64,000 nucleotides of DNA, taken from the NCBI GenBank assembly GCA_033961575.1, contig CM066728.1:34286352-34350351 (forward strand), given 5' to 3'. The notes under the pieces are model-generated. The model ran no database searches, had not been told where the DNA came from, and saw only the letters and a list, made by a program, of their open reading frames with translations. Positions 37,097 through 46,642 of the stretch are shown here, one piece after another. The stretch is from Aselliscus stoliczkanus (lineage: Eukaryota; Chordata; Mammalia; Chiroptera; Hipposideridae). How positions within the stretch are numbered: position 1 is the first letter of the stretch; every line of letters starts with the position of its first letter. Position numbers and translations under genes: made by a program.

Positions 37097-37356
37097 CTCT
37101 TTTTTTCTTTTTAATTGGGGAACAGTGTGTTTTTCCAGAACCCATCAGCTCCAAGTCAAGTAGTTCTTTTAATCTATTAGGTTGTTGGAAAAGTCATGAT
37201 GTATTTTTCTGTTTTTCATTGCAAAAACGTGTCATGACTTTTCTGACAACCCAATAGTTGTGGAGGGCGTAACTCAGTAACCCATGTAAGGATTGAACCA
37301 GCAACCTTGGTATTATGAGCACTGTGCTCTAACCAACTGAGCTAACTGGCCACACC
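37097..37356 (-). repeat. Short SINE (type B), minus strand, split by a MITE
   Basis: The SINE reads in reverse from GCTCAGTTGGTTAGAGC to AACACACTGTTCCCCAAT. Between 37177 and 37254 a small inverted-repeat element interrupts it. Removing that element restores a continuous ...AATCTA/GTTGTGGAG... SINE. The SINE's target duplication TCATTCTGTA is at 37087-37096 and 37357-37366. Confidence 0.88.
37177..37254. mobile_element. Mariner-type MITE (MADE1-like, 78 bp) with TA target duplication
   Basis: It begins TTAGGTTGTTGGAAAAGTCATGA. The reverse complement of its other end is TTGGGTTGTCAGAAAAGTCATGA, so the two ends are long inverted repeats with few mismatches. A TA dinucleotide flanks each side (37175-37176, 37255-37256). 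Length, TIR start and TA duplication match MADE1-like mariner MITEs. Transcribed RNA would fold into a long hairpin, as known MADE1-derived microRNAs do. Confidence 0.88.
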
Positions 37357-38282
37357 TCATTCTGTATTTTTTAGAGAAGTAAGGAGAAATCCAGGACAAA
37401 ATTATTCTGAAACATGACTTAGGCACCTCAAGTGGTCACTCTTTGTGTTGGGTTTGCCCAGAAGTAGACAAAGCACGAGGAATGTCCAGCCTGTCTTCTC
37501 CAAGAAGTTTTGCAAGAGGGAGGGGCCAGTAGTTTAACCAGGAAGCATGGCAAAGGATGTTTAGTAGTTTCTAGAACTAGCATACTTAAAGGCTGTTAAA
37601 CACCAGTATCTTGTAAGAATTCATCCCTGTGTTTGAGTTTAATTTCAAATTTGTTACATATGAAGTTTAATTGAATCATAGATGGAAGCAGAGATCTATT
37701 TTCTTTCAAGCTGAGTTTTGATTTGAAATAAAAGATCAGATCCAATCAACTCCCTTCTATCTTCCTTTGCTCCAACGCACAAAAAATATTCAGCCAAAGT
37801 GGCCAACATACCACAGGTGGTAAGCATGATGTGATTCCAGGTGGTACATCCACACGGACCACAAATAAGAGTATGTTACTGGACAGGAATAGAATTCCCG
37901 GTTTAGTTCTCTTTCCGTCCTTCTGTTTGTATCAAGAGAAAAGCCTCATTTGGGTGCAGGAAGGTCTTTAATACCTCCCTAAACTTTCAAGCCTTCTCTA
38001 CCAGGGAAAGGCAGGCCCCAGGTTCAGAGCTTTGGGTAGGCAAGAGTTTAGCTAGAATTTATTTTTACAGTTGCTTTCTGCTTATAGCAACTAATAATTA
38101 TTTTCCATTAATAAGAGTATTATTAATTGTTCATTTTAAACAAATATTTTGAAGTATAAATCTATGAATTAAACTATTCATAAAGTATGAATATAAAACT
38201 ATTAAGTAGACTATCACGCAGATGGTACACAGTCTGGCAAAAGTTGTAAAGGGGATACATGAAAGACAGCCTTGGTAAATAC

Positions 38283-38460
38283 TTGTGTAGAGAAAGAACA
38301 GGCTTTGAAATCAGAGGAGTTAGCCTTCACATTCACATATCTGTTTGGGCACTTGCTTTGTGACTTCGGGGCAATTGTTTCATCTCTGAGCTTTTGTTCT
38401 TTTCATCTCCAAAGGGCAAGAACAATGATACCATGTAAGTAAAGTATGTAGTAGAGTGCT
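38283..38460 (+). repeat. MIR element
   Basis: Contains AGGCTTTGAAATCAGAGGAG, GGGCACTTGCTTTGTGACTT, TTTCATCTCTGAGC and ATCTCCAAAGGGCAAGAACA in the order of a plus-strand MIR. Confidence 0.65.
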
Positions 38461-38477
38461 TTCAAAAAATAAACATA

Positions 38478-38835
38478 AAGTCAGCTCTCCACATCTGCTG
38501 ATTCAAAACTACAAATTGAAAATATTTGGGAAAATGAAGTTACATTGTTGCTGATATGTATTATGTAGTTAGGCCTACCACAGTTACATCTGTACTGAAA
38601 ATGAACCAAATTTTTTTTCTTGTCATTTTCCCCTAAACAACTACAGTATAACAACTGTTTACATAGCACTTATATTAAGTATTATAAGTAATCTAGAAAT
38701 GATTTAAAGTATATGGAAGGGTTGCATTATATGCCAATACTACACCATCTTATATAAGGGGCTTGAGCATTATCGAATTTTGGTATCCACAGGGGTCATG
38801 GAACCACTCCTACCTGGATACTGAGGGGTCCACTG
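38478..38835. mobile_element. MER2-like Tigger DNA transposon (nonautonomous)
   Basis: GTCAGCTCTCCACATCTGCT, AAAATATTTGGGAAAATGAA, TTGTCATTTTCCCCTAAACA, TACAGTATAACAACTGTTTA, AGTAATCTAGAAATGATTTA, GGGGCTTGAGCATTATCGAA and TGGATACTGAGGGGTCCACTG match the MER2 consensus along its whole length. It is flanked by TA on the left and a mutated copy on the right. Ancient and without transposase. Confidence 0.88.
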
Positions 38836-41328
38836 TGCTCGAAATGTAGCTCCTCCCGAGCTAACTAAACTCTTCAAGACTTTATCCCATAATTTCCTTC
38901 ACAAATCCACCTCGAGCCATCTCCCTACAGTGTGGTATCAATAATTGGAAACCATCTGGCCTCTATCTATTTATAATTGATTTGCTTCCCTTTTGTCCTG
39001 ATATGATTTATAAAGTACTTAAGTCTCCCAGTGCCTCTTGTGACATTTAAGTTATATAAATGTGAAGTCTGTAAGACTGAATATGAAAGTGGAAATTCTA
39101 TTCTGAGCCTGTTTTTCCTTTTGCTATTCACAAAATGGCTCTGGAATTTGTGAAGTCCATCTGGGTGTTGTGAGAGAGCCAACTTACTAGTATTAATATA
39201 CCTTTCCCCATTTGCATCTTCATTAGCCCATCCACACTGGCATTGTTGAAGACATGTGGATTGCATTTACAATTTACATGACCATATGCTACCCTCCCAT
39301 TTTTTAAATTCTATTTGTGGAATGAAGGTTTTATGGAAAACATTGTGCTACAGAGTTGTGAAACTACTTAGGAAGATCCATGTCGTTGACGGCTCTTTCC
39401 CCATCATCGCCACACACAAGCGCCTCCTTATTTGAAGTGCCTTCTTTAGCATCTGGCCATCCACATCCCTTTTGGGTGTGATCATTCATTAAAACAACTG
39501 CTAGTACACCTGTATATATTTGTGTGATGGCACATTTGATTAAATAGATATGCCCATTAGGGCGTCATATGCTCAAATAAATCTCCCAGTGTCCATTTTA
39601 ATATAATGCAATAAACTCACTTTTCCAGCAAACTCAGAAAGTGTAAGCTAAGCCTCATGTGGGCCCAAGAGTCGGTTAATTTTACATATGGCCAATTCCC
39701 TGAAGGGAGTTGTTTGAATCCTTTTTTTTTTTTTAAATGGATTAGCTAACAGAAAATTTAATTCATATGCTAAAGTGTGTCAGGCAGCTGAGTTTCAGCA
39801 TTCCGTTCATCATTATATTGAATTGTGAGTTTAATTAAGTTCCTTCACTTAATCTGAATGTGTTCAAAATCTAGCATCCCACTTTAAAGAAAACCCTCAC
39901 CTTTTATTTCTTTTGGATAGTTCCCAGTTTTGTGAAATCTGATGAAGACAGCCAGTGAAGTGAATCTAATTTGGGTGGTTAAATACTGAGGCAGAATCAG
40001 GGAGACCACATAGAGAGTTTCTTTCATTAAAATAGCTTTGGCCAAGAAGACATTTTCACCAAACTTTTGCATCTATTGCAGTGTAATTTCCATTTCACCC
40101 TGCTTAAATTAAAAGGGAGTATAATTAAAATTAAAACTTGGTTTTGTGTGTGTGTGTAAAATCAAGTCAGTGGGTTGGGCTGAATACTATGTTATTTGAC
40201 AGACTTTAAATATCAGCTATGGGTTGCAAGAGCAGTTCAGTTTGCCCTCTTTGATACAAAGCCAGCATATATTATATAATAGACTTTATTTGTTCCAAGC
40301 TGGGCATCAGGTGTAATAGAATTATGCACTGTGTTTATGTGACCCTGCCTTTTATTTCCCTGTAGTTTCTCCTTCATTCATTTTTCAGATGTAAATTGAA
40401 AGTGGAAATTGCAGATCAGATGTGCCAGGGCTCCTGTGGGCTATGTGAAATGTAGTTTCTCTCACTCTGGGAACTTACTGGATCATGATGGAAATACAAA
40501 TGAGTTCTAGGAGAATATTCAAGTCTTAGGAGAATTCATATCCATCAAGAATAAGTAGTTACCTTTGCAAACATGGGGCTTATACATTTATTTTCCCCTT
40601 GTACTTATTTGTTATTATTAATTCAGTTAGCAATTCTACAAAGGCTTTTAAGCACTATTCTCAAGTTATCTTCATAGTCTTTCAATTATGACTATGACTA
40701 ATGTTAAGTCAGTTTTCCTACTTATTAGAAGAAACGTATCTTGAGAGTCTATTTCATGTCCAGTAGTGTCAGGGTACTTTACAAGGAGAAATAATCTAAT
40801 CACCCCCATCTTCTGCTGTCATTTTTTTTAAAAGGTCAAATGAAGAACATCTGACCTTTCTGGATGCTATTAAGATTATTTACATAGCATAATTAAACTT
40901 GACTTTTCTAAACTGGATTTGTGCCACAGAACTTTAGTATTAAGTTGAGCTATTTAACATTAATGCTATTTACTATTTATGTTCTGTGAAAATGTCCATT
41001 TCATAAGGTTCAACCCAATACCGGTAAGTTGTTGAGCACCCACTACATAAATAACTGTATTCAGCATATGAAGAATATGCTTAATACTCTTAAGCATATC
41101 TTACTACTCTTAGTACCTCTTAAAGTTAGCTTTTATTTCCCAGGTGATACATTTCCCTTTCTATTATTGGTGCCACTAATAGAAGGTGTTTGAAAAAGAA
41201 TTTTAAAAGTAAAGGATTAAACATGATCAATGTGACCAAAGGGGGCAAAAACTTAATATTTTGGATGTGTGAAATAAAATGAGGATAATTTTATTAATTT
41301 GGACAATGGTCTGTGCAAGCTTTCTCAT
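38836..41328. other. Repeat-poor, AT-rich intronic block
   Basis: About 2.5 kb with no repeat I recognise. It contains several TAATTA-like homeodomain-type motifs (for example near 39830 and 40105-40135). No exon is supported. It could hold conserved non-coding elements, but conservation cannot be seen from one sequence. Confidence 0.35.
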
Positions 41329-41343
41329 ACACCATGACTTTTA

Positions 41344-41764
41344 AGATTTTATTGGGGAATTGGGAGAGGGGAACAGACAAGTTGCTGTCCTTTTGTTCTT
41401 CAGTCTGGTTGTGGAGGACATCGCTTCACTAGCTCATGTTGGTATCATCATTGCGCTCTTCCTGGGTGAGGCAGATCGGTCGCCGGCCTCTGGACAGCAG
41501 TTCACAGCTGCTCCTGGCAGCACACACCGGCTCCCGGCCGCTCACGTTGGACGCCAGCCACTCACTGTAGCCTATGGCAGCCCACTGCAGCAGGGGCTAT
41601 AGCTATGCCATCCCCGGGGACTCACAGCAGCCCAGCTCCAGATGGAGCTGCTGTTCACCATCTTAGCTGCAGAGGGCAGTGTCACTGGCCCTCATATGTG
41701 AGATCGGAATCGGGGCGCTGGCATCCCAAGCCAGCTCTTAACCAATGCACCACTCGGCTGGCCC
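41344..41764 (-). repeat. Long T+ SINE (type A), minus strand
   Basis: In reverse, the head is GGGCCAGCCGAGTGGTGC, then the GC-rich body, and the tail CCCCAATAAAATCTTA. It carries the GCTAAGATGGTGAACAGCAG segment also present in the 46228 and 50069 copies, so it belongs with that sub-group. ACACCATGACTTTTA is perfectly duplicated at 41329-41343 and 41765-41779. Confidence 0.92.
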
Positions 41765-41925
41765 ACACCATGACTTTTAGATAACAGGCTCTATAGGACC
41801 AATAAGAGGCTGATGGTGCTTTCAAGTAGTGTTCTTGATAACTGAGAAAATAAGCCAAATATTTTGGAGCCAGGCTGGTTCTGAAACATGAAAGCCTAAA
41901 AAAGATCAATTAGTAAGTAATACAA

Positions 41926-42017
41926 GTGGGAAGAGAAGAGAAAGGGAGGGGAAGGAAGGGGAAGAGAGGGAAGGGGAAGGGAGGGGAGAGGAGGGGAGGG
42001 GAAGGGAGGGAAGGGAG
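41926..42017. repeat. Polypurine (GGGAAG)n-like tract
   Basis: About 90 bp almost entirely of G and A on the + strand, built of GGGAGG/GGGAAG variants. Tracts of this kind can form triplex DNA. No function is implied. Confidence 0.9.
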
Positions 42018-42800
42018 ATTGCATTGTTAAGAATGTGGAACATTAAATGGGTTTCATATTCAGAGAGTGGTAAAGGAGTTGGGGAATGCTGATTCAAATG
42101 CTGTTAGGAAATTGTATAAGAATATAATGATAGTTTAATTGAGCCATGTAATTGGGTACCTTTAATAAAGACATTTATTCCTTCATTCTATCTTCATTTA
42201 AGAAATATGACCGATGGTCTCCAGGGGTGATATTCAAAGTACTTGATGATGGGGACCAGCCATAGCAATGGAGGAAGTTTCTAAAGCACATTATTATACC
42301 CTGTGTTAGTCCTATGGCTGCTAAACTGTGGAAAGGTCTGGGGGTTTCTAGGGATAGGAATAAAAAGCTTGGGTGGCGACTGGATGGGAAGTGCACAATC
42401 TCTGTTTTGGGGCAGTGGTTATTCGCCAACTGGACAAGAATTGTTTCCATTTTCCAATACTGACACAGCCATACCAGCTCTGTTTCTTTTCTTTACCTAA
42501 TTGAGAGGAGCTCTATACAGCTTAGCCTTTAATGGGGTCATCAAGGCCAGAAATGCTGCAGGACTTCAGAGAAGAGAAAGATCAATATCAGGACAAGGTT
42601 TAAAGAATTGTTAAGAGTTAGATAGGTAAATGGGAACACTCTAGGCAGGAGAAGGAGCAAGAGGAAAAGACACTGATGTGGTAATAAACTTGGCAATTAT
42701 AAGGATAGCAAGAAAATCACTTTGGCTAGAGAAACTAGTGAGAGATAAATTTAAATAAAAAACGCCATCTATGAAAAAATCTGCAGCTAACATCATTCTT

Positions 42801-42935
42801 TTTTTTTTTGAGGGCAGTGTCACTGGCCCTCATATGTGGGACCTGAACCAAGGCCACTGGCATCCCAAGCCAGCTCTGAACTAGGGCCACTGGCATCCCA
42901 AGTCAGCTCTTAACCACCGCGCCACTCAGCTGGCC
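42801..42935 (-). repeat. Head-only SINE (type D) with internal duplication, minus strand
   Basis: The reverse complement runs from GGGCCAGCTGAGTGGCG to CCAGTGACACTGCCCTCA plus poly(A). Inside, a segment of about 32 bp containing GGCCACTGGCATCCCAAG is present twice in tandem. CTAACATCATTCTT is perfectly duplicated at 42787-42800 and 42936-42949. Confidence 0.9.
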
Positions 42936-43690
42936 CTAACATCATTCTTAATAGTGAAAAAAATTAATGTTTTCCCCCATAGGATCAAGAATAAGACAAA
43001 GATCTGTGTTCATTCCTTTTTTATTCAACATTATATTGGAGGTGCTAGCCAGGATAATTGTGTAAGAAGAAGAAATAAAAAGCATCCAGAATCAAAAGAA
43101 AGAAGTAAAACTATCTCTATTTGCTGATGACATTGTTTTGTATATAGGAAATATTAAGAAATCCACAAAAAAAATATTAGCGCTAATAAATGAGTTCAGC
43201 AAGATTTCAGGTTACAAGATAAATATACAAAAATGAGTTGCATTTTTATACCTTAGCAATGAACAATCTGAAAATAAATTAAGAAAACAATTGCATTTTT
43301 TTTAGGTTAAACATATAGGTTAAAAAAAGAATAAAATACTTAGGAATAAACTTAACAAAAGAAGTATAAGATTTGTACACTGAAAACTATAAAATATCAT
43401 TGAAAGAAATTAAATGAGACCTAAATAAATGCAAAGGCATCCCATATTCATGGATTGGAAGACTTAATATTGTTAAGATGTCAATACTGTCCAAATTGAT
43501 TTATAGAGTCCATTAATCCCTATCAAAATCCTAGCTGGCTTATTTTCATATTAACAGGCTGACCCTAAAATTCAAATAGAAATACAAGGGACCCAAAGTA
43601 GTCAAAGCAATCATGAAAAAGAACAAAGTTGTAAGACTCACACTTCCTGATTTCAAAACTTACTGCAAAATTACCATAATCAAGACTATA

Positions 43691-43842
43691 GGGCCAGCTG
43701 AGTGGCTCAGTTTGTTAAGAGCTCGCTCAAGAGTGAGAACTGAGCTCTAAACAACAGCAGTTCGATGCCCAGCCTGAGCTGAGCTGCTGCTGAACTGCCA
43801 ACAGGTGGTAGGATGGCTCAGGTAAAAACAAACAAACAAAAA
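43691..43842 (+). repeat. Short SINE (type C) inserted in L1
   Basis: GGGCCAGCTGAGTGGCTCAG, AAGAGCTCGCTCAAGAGTG, CAGTTCGATGCCCAGCCTG, GCCAACAGGTGGTAGGATGG, then CTCAGGT and an AAAC-rich tail. The L1 text TAATCAAGACTA | CTGTGGAGTACTGGCATAA continues across it. Confidence 0.88.
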
Positions 43843-43875
43843 AACTGTGGAGTACTGGCATAAGGCTATACATTA

Positions 43876-44447
43876 CAGGTGTGACAATTAAGTTTGCAAA
43901 TTTGTTGCAATGATGTTGCTAACCTTTTATTTGATATCAGAGGGATTATTCATTATGACATTTTACCAACTGGACAAATAGTTAAACAAGTTTACTATTT
44001 GGAAGTGCTGAAAAGGCTGCATGAAAAAGTTAGACAACCTGAACTTTTTGCCAACAATTTGTGGCCCTTATATCACAACAATGCACCAGCTCACACAGCA
44101 CTGTCTTTGAGGGAGTTTTTAGCCAGTAAACAAATAACTGTATTGGAACACCATCCCTACTCACCTGATCTGGCCTCCAATGGCTTCTTTCTTTACCCAA
44201 AGATAAAGAGAATATTGAAAGGAAGGCATTTTGATGACAATCAGGACATCAAGGGTAATACAATGACAGGTCTGATGGCCATTCCAGAAAAAGAGTTCCA
44301 AAATTGCTTTGAAGGGTGGACTATGTACTAGCATCAGGGCATAGCTTCCCAAGGGAAGTACTTTGATGGTGAACTTAGTGATATTCAGCAATGAGGTATA
44401 TAGCACTTTTTCTAGGATGAGTTCATGAACTTAGTTGTCTGACCTCG
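43876..44447 (+). mobile_element. Internally deleted mariner DNA transposon
   Basis: The left end CAGGTGTGACAATTAAGTT and the reverse complement of the right end, CGAGGTCAGACAACTAAGTT, are inverted repeats. TA flanks both sides (43874-43875, 44448-44449). At 572 bp it is less than half the usual ~1.3 kb and keeps only the central and 3' parts of the transposase. The flanking L1 text is continuous without it. Confidence 0.9.
43894..44331 (+). pseudogene. Mariner transposase remnant, catalytic residues lost
   Basis: A 145-codon open frame carries typical mariner transposase text: FDIRGIIHYDILP, YYLEVLKRLHEKVR, HNNAPAHTAL and HPYSPDLA. Mariner enzymes use a D,D34D triad. Here the second Asp position (residue 62, in HNNAPAH) is Asn, and the third (residue 97, exactly 35 further) is Gly. 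The N-terminal DNA-binding region and the first Asp are missing. The product, if made, could not catalyse transposition. Some reading frame at the start may be non-native, because the element is deleted there. Confidence 0.85.
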
Positions 44448-45124
44448 TATAGATAAATGGAACTGAATTGAGAGTCCAGAAATAAATTTGCATCTATGTC
44501 AATTAATTTTTGTCAAGTGTGTGAAGACAATTCAATGGGAGAAAAGAATAATTTTTCATTAAATAGTTCTGGGATAACTGGCTATTCACATGCAAAAGAG
44601 TGAAGTTGGACCCTTACCTCTCACTATATTTAAAAATTAACTTAAAATGGATCATAGGCTCAATGTAAGAGCTAAAACCTGAATATTATTAGAAGAAAGT
44701 GTAGAAGTGAATCTTTGTGATCATGCATTAGGCAATAGTTTCTTAAATACAACACAAAAAAACATAAGCAACAAAAGAGAAAATACATAAATTGGACTGC
44801 ATCAAAATTAAAAATTTTTGCACTTCAAAGGACGCTATTGAGAAAGTGAAAAGACAACCCACAGAATGGGAGAAAATATTTGCAAATTTATAGGTGATAA
44901 AGGCTTAGCCTCCAGGATATATAAAGAGCTCTTACAACTTAATAGAAAGAAAAATAACCCAATTTTAAAATGAGCAAAGGATTTGAATAGCCATTTCTCC
45001 AGAGAAGCAGATAGCCAATAAAGAGCGTGAAAAGATGCTCAACCTCGTCAATCATTAGGGTAATGCAGATCTAAACCACAATTAGATACAGCTTCACACC
45101 CACTAGGGTGGATATATATATATA

Positions 45125-45521
45125 TAGGTCCCGCTAATCCCAAAGTAAACCAAAACAGCATAAAGCAAAGAAGAAATTACCTTAAGACATTTCTTGTTAA
45201 CAGATGTAGAAAATAATTCAAGAAAGAGCACAGGTGCTCACAGACACAGTTCAATGGTACAGCAGCTTTAGTGCTGAGATGCTGAGTGCAGTTCCCAGGG
45301 GTGGGACCTTGGCAGTGCCACTCTTGCTGCTTCATGTATGAGGTGCCTCTATAACTGCTTGCTACAAAACAAATGCTGAATGCTATTTTCACCTTCTCCC
45401 TTTTATTGTAAAAGCAAACATCCTTTTTGAATTTCTTTCGGTTAGCAAAAACAGATACTAATATAGGCTTTATGTACAAGTGAAGTGGCGTAAAGCTAAC
45501 TTTGAAAAGTGGTGGTACCTG
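45125..45521. mobile_element. Probable Tigger/pogo-like nonautonomous element inserted in L1
   Basis: A 397-bp block interrupts the L1 between CACTAGGGTGGATATA and AATAAAAAAAGACAGACAG, which are adjacent in L1. It starts TAGGTCCCGCTAATCCCAAAGT, and its other end in reverse reads CAGGTACCACCACTTTTCAAAG, an imperfect inverted repeat. TA flanks both sides. This fits a Tc1/mariner-Tigger element without transposase. I do not recognise the interior. The minus-strand open frame of 125 codons has no known domain. Confidence 0.6.
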
Positions 45522-46212
45522 TAATAAAAAAAGACAGACAGTAAGTGTGGGCAAGGATGTGGAGAAATCAAAACCCTCATGTGTTGCTGGTGGGAATGTG
45601 AAATGGTACAGCCATTTTGGAAAACAATTTGGTAGTTCCTCAAAATGTTCAACATAGAATTACTCTATTACCAAGAATTCCATTCTTAGGTATATGCCAA
45701 GAGAATTGAAAACATATGTGTACAAAAACTTGCTCACAAATGTTCACAGCAACATTATTCATAATAGCCAAAAAGTGGAAACAACTCAATGCACATTAAA
45801 TAATTAATGGATAAATAAGATGTAGCATAACCGTATAATGGACTGTTATTTGGCAATAAAAAGGAATGAAGTACTGATACATACTACAACATGGGACAAC
45901 CCTGAACACATGCTACTTGAAAGAAGTCAGACACAAAGTGCCACATATTGTTTTATTCCATTTATATAAAGTGTCTACATTTGGCAAATCCATGGAGATA
46001 CAAAGAAGATTTAATGGTTGGGGTAAATGGGGAGTGACTGCTAATAGGTTTCCATAGGTTTCTTTTGGGGGTGATGAAAATGTTCTAAATTAGATAGTGG
46101 TGGTGATTGTATAAGTCTGTGAATATACTAAAAACCACAGAATTATGCACATTAAAAGGTGAATTTTAAGGTATGTGTATTAGATCCCAATAAAGCTTAT
46201 AAAACTATCTTT
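45522..46212 (+). repeat. L1 ORF2 3' end and 3' UTR
   Basis: Continues the L1: AAAAAGACAGACAGTAAGTG, AAGGATGTGGAGAAATC, GGTGGGAATGTGAAATGGTA, CATAATAGCCAAAAAGTGGA, then a 3' UTR ending near CCCAATAAAGC. Confidence 0.85.
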
Positions 46213-46227
46213 AAAAAGATTTACTTG

Positions 46228-46627
46228 GGGCCTGCTGAGTGGCACGTTGGTTAAGAGTTGGCTCTGAGCAACAGGGCCCTGGTTCGAATCCCATATTAGG
46301 GCCAGTGACGCTGCCCTCCACAGCTAAGATGGTGAACAACAGCTCCACCTGGAGCTGGGCTGCCATGCATTGCTGGCAACAGCATCAGCTGCAGTGGGGC
46401 TGGCCGGCAGCTGGAGTATGCTTTCATGAGTTGCCATGAGCCGCCGTGAGCCGCCATGAGCAGCCGTCCAATGGCTGGCGAGAGACTGCCTCACCCAGGA
46501 AGAGCGCAATGATGACACCAACATGGACCAGTAAAGCAACGTCCTCCACAACTAGACTGAAGAACAAAAGGACAGCAACTGTCTGTTCCCCTCCCCCATT
46601 CCCCAATAAAATCTTAAAAGAAAAAAA
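46228..46627 (+). repeat. Long T+ SINE (type A variant)
   Basis: GGGCCTGCTGAGTGGCACG head, CCTGGTTCGAATCCCAT (an almost canonical tRNA B box), GCTAAGATGGTGAACAACAG, a body of GCCATGAGCCGCCGTGAG repeats, CCCCAATAAAATCTTA and poly(A). AAAAAGATTTACTTG is perfectly duplicated at 46213-46227 and 46628-46642. Confidence 0.93.
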
Positions 46628-46642
46628 AAAAAGATTTACTTG

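Larger units (their letters stand above)
42950..45124 (+). repeat. L1 ORF2 remnant including the reverse transcriptase FADD motif
   Basis: L1 ORF2 in decayed form. CTATTTGCTGATGACATTG at 43117-43135 encodes L-F-A-D-D-I, the RT active-site region, and the following text tracks ORF2 to CCCACTAGGGTGG near 45109. Numerous stops and frameshifts make it inactive. It is interrupted by a SINE (43691) and a mariner (43876) and continues after the element at 45125-45521. Confidence 0.85.

Noticed and set aside
45177..45554. A 125-codon minus-strand open frame
   Set aside because: It lies almost wholly in the transposon-like block at 45125-45521 and spills into L1. No domain is recognisable.
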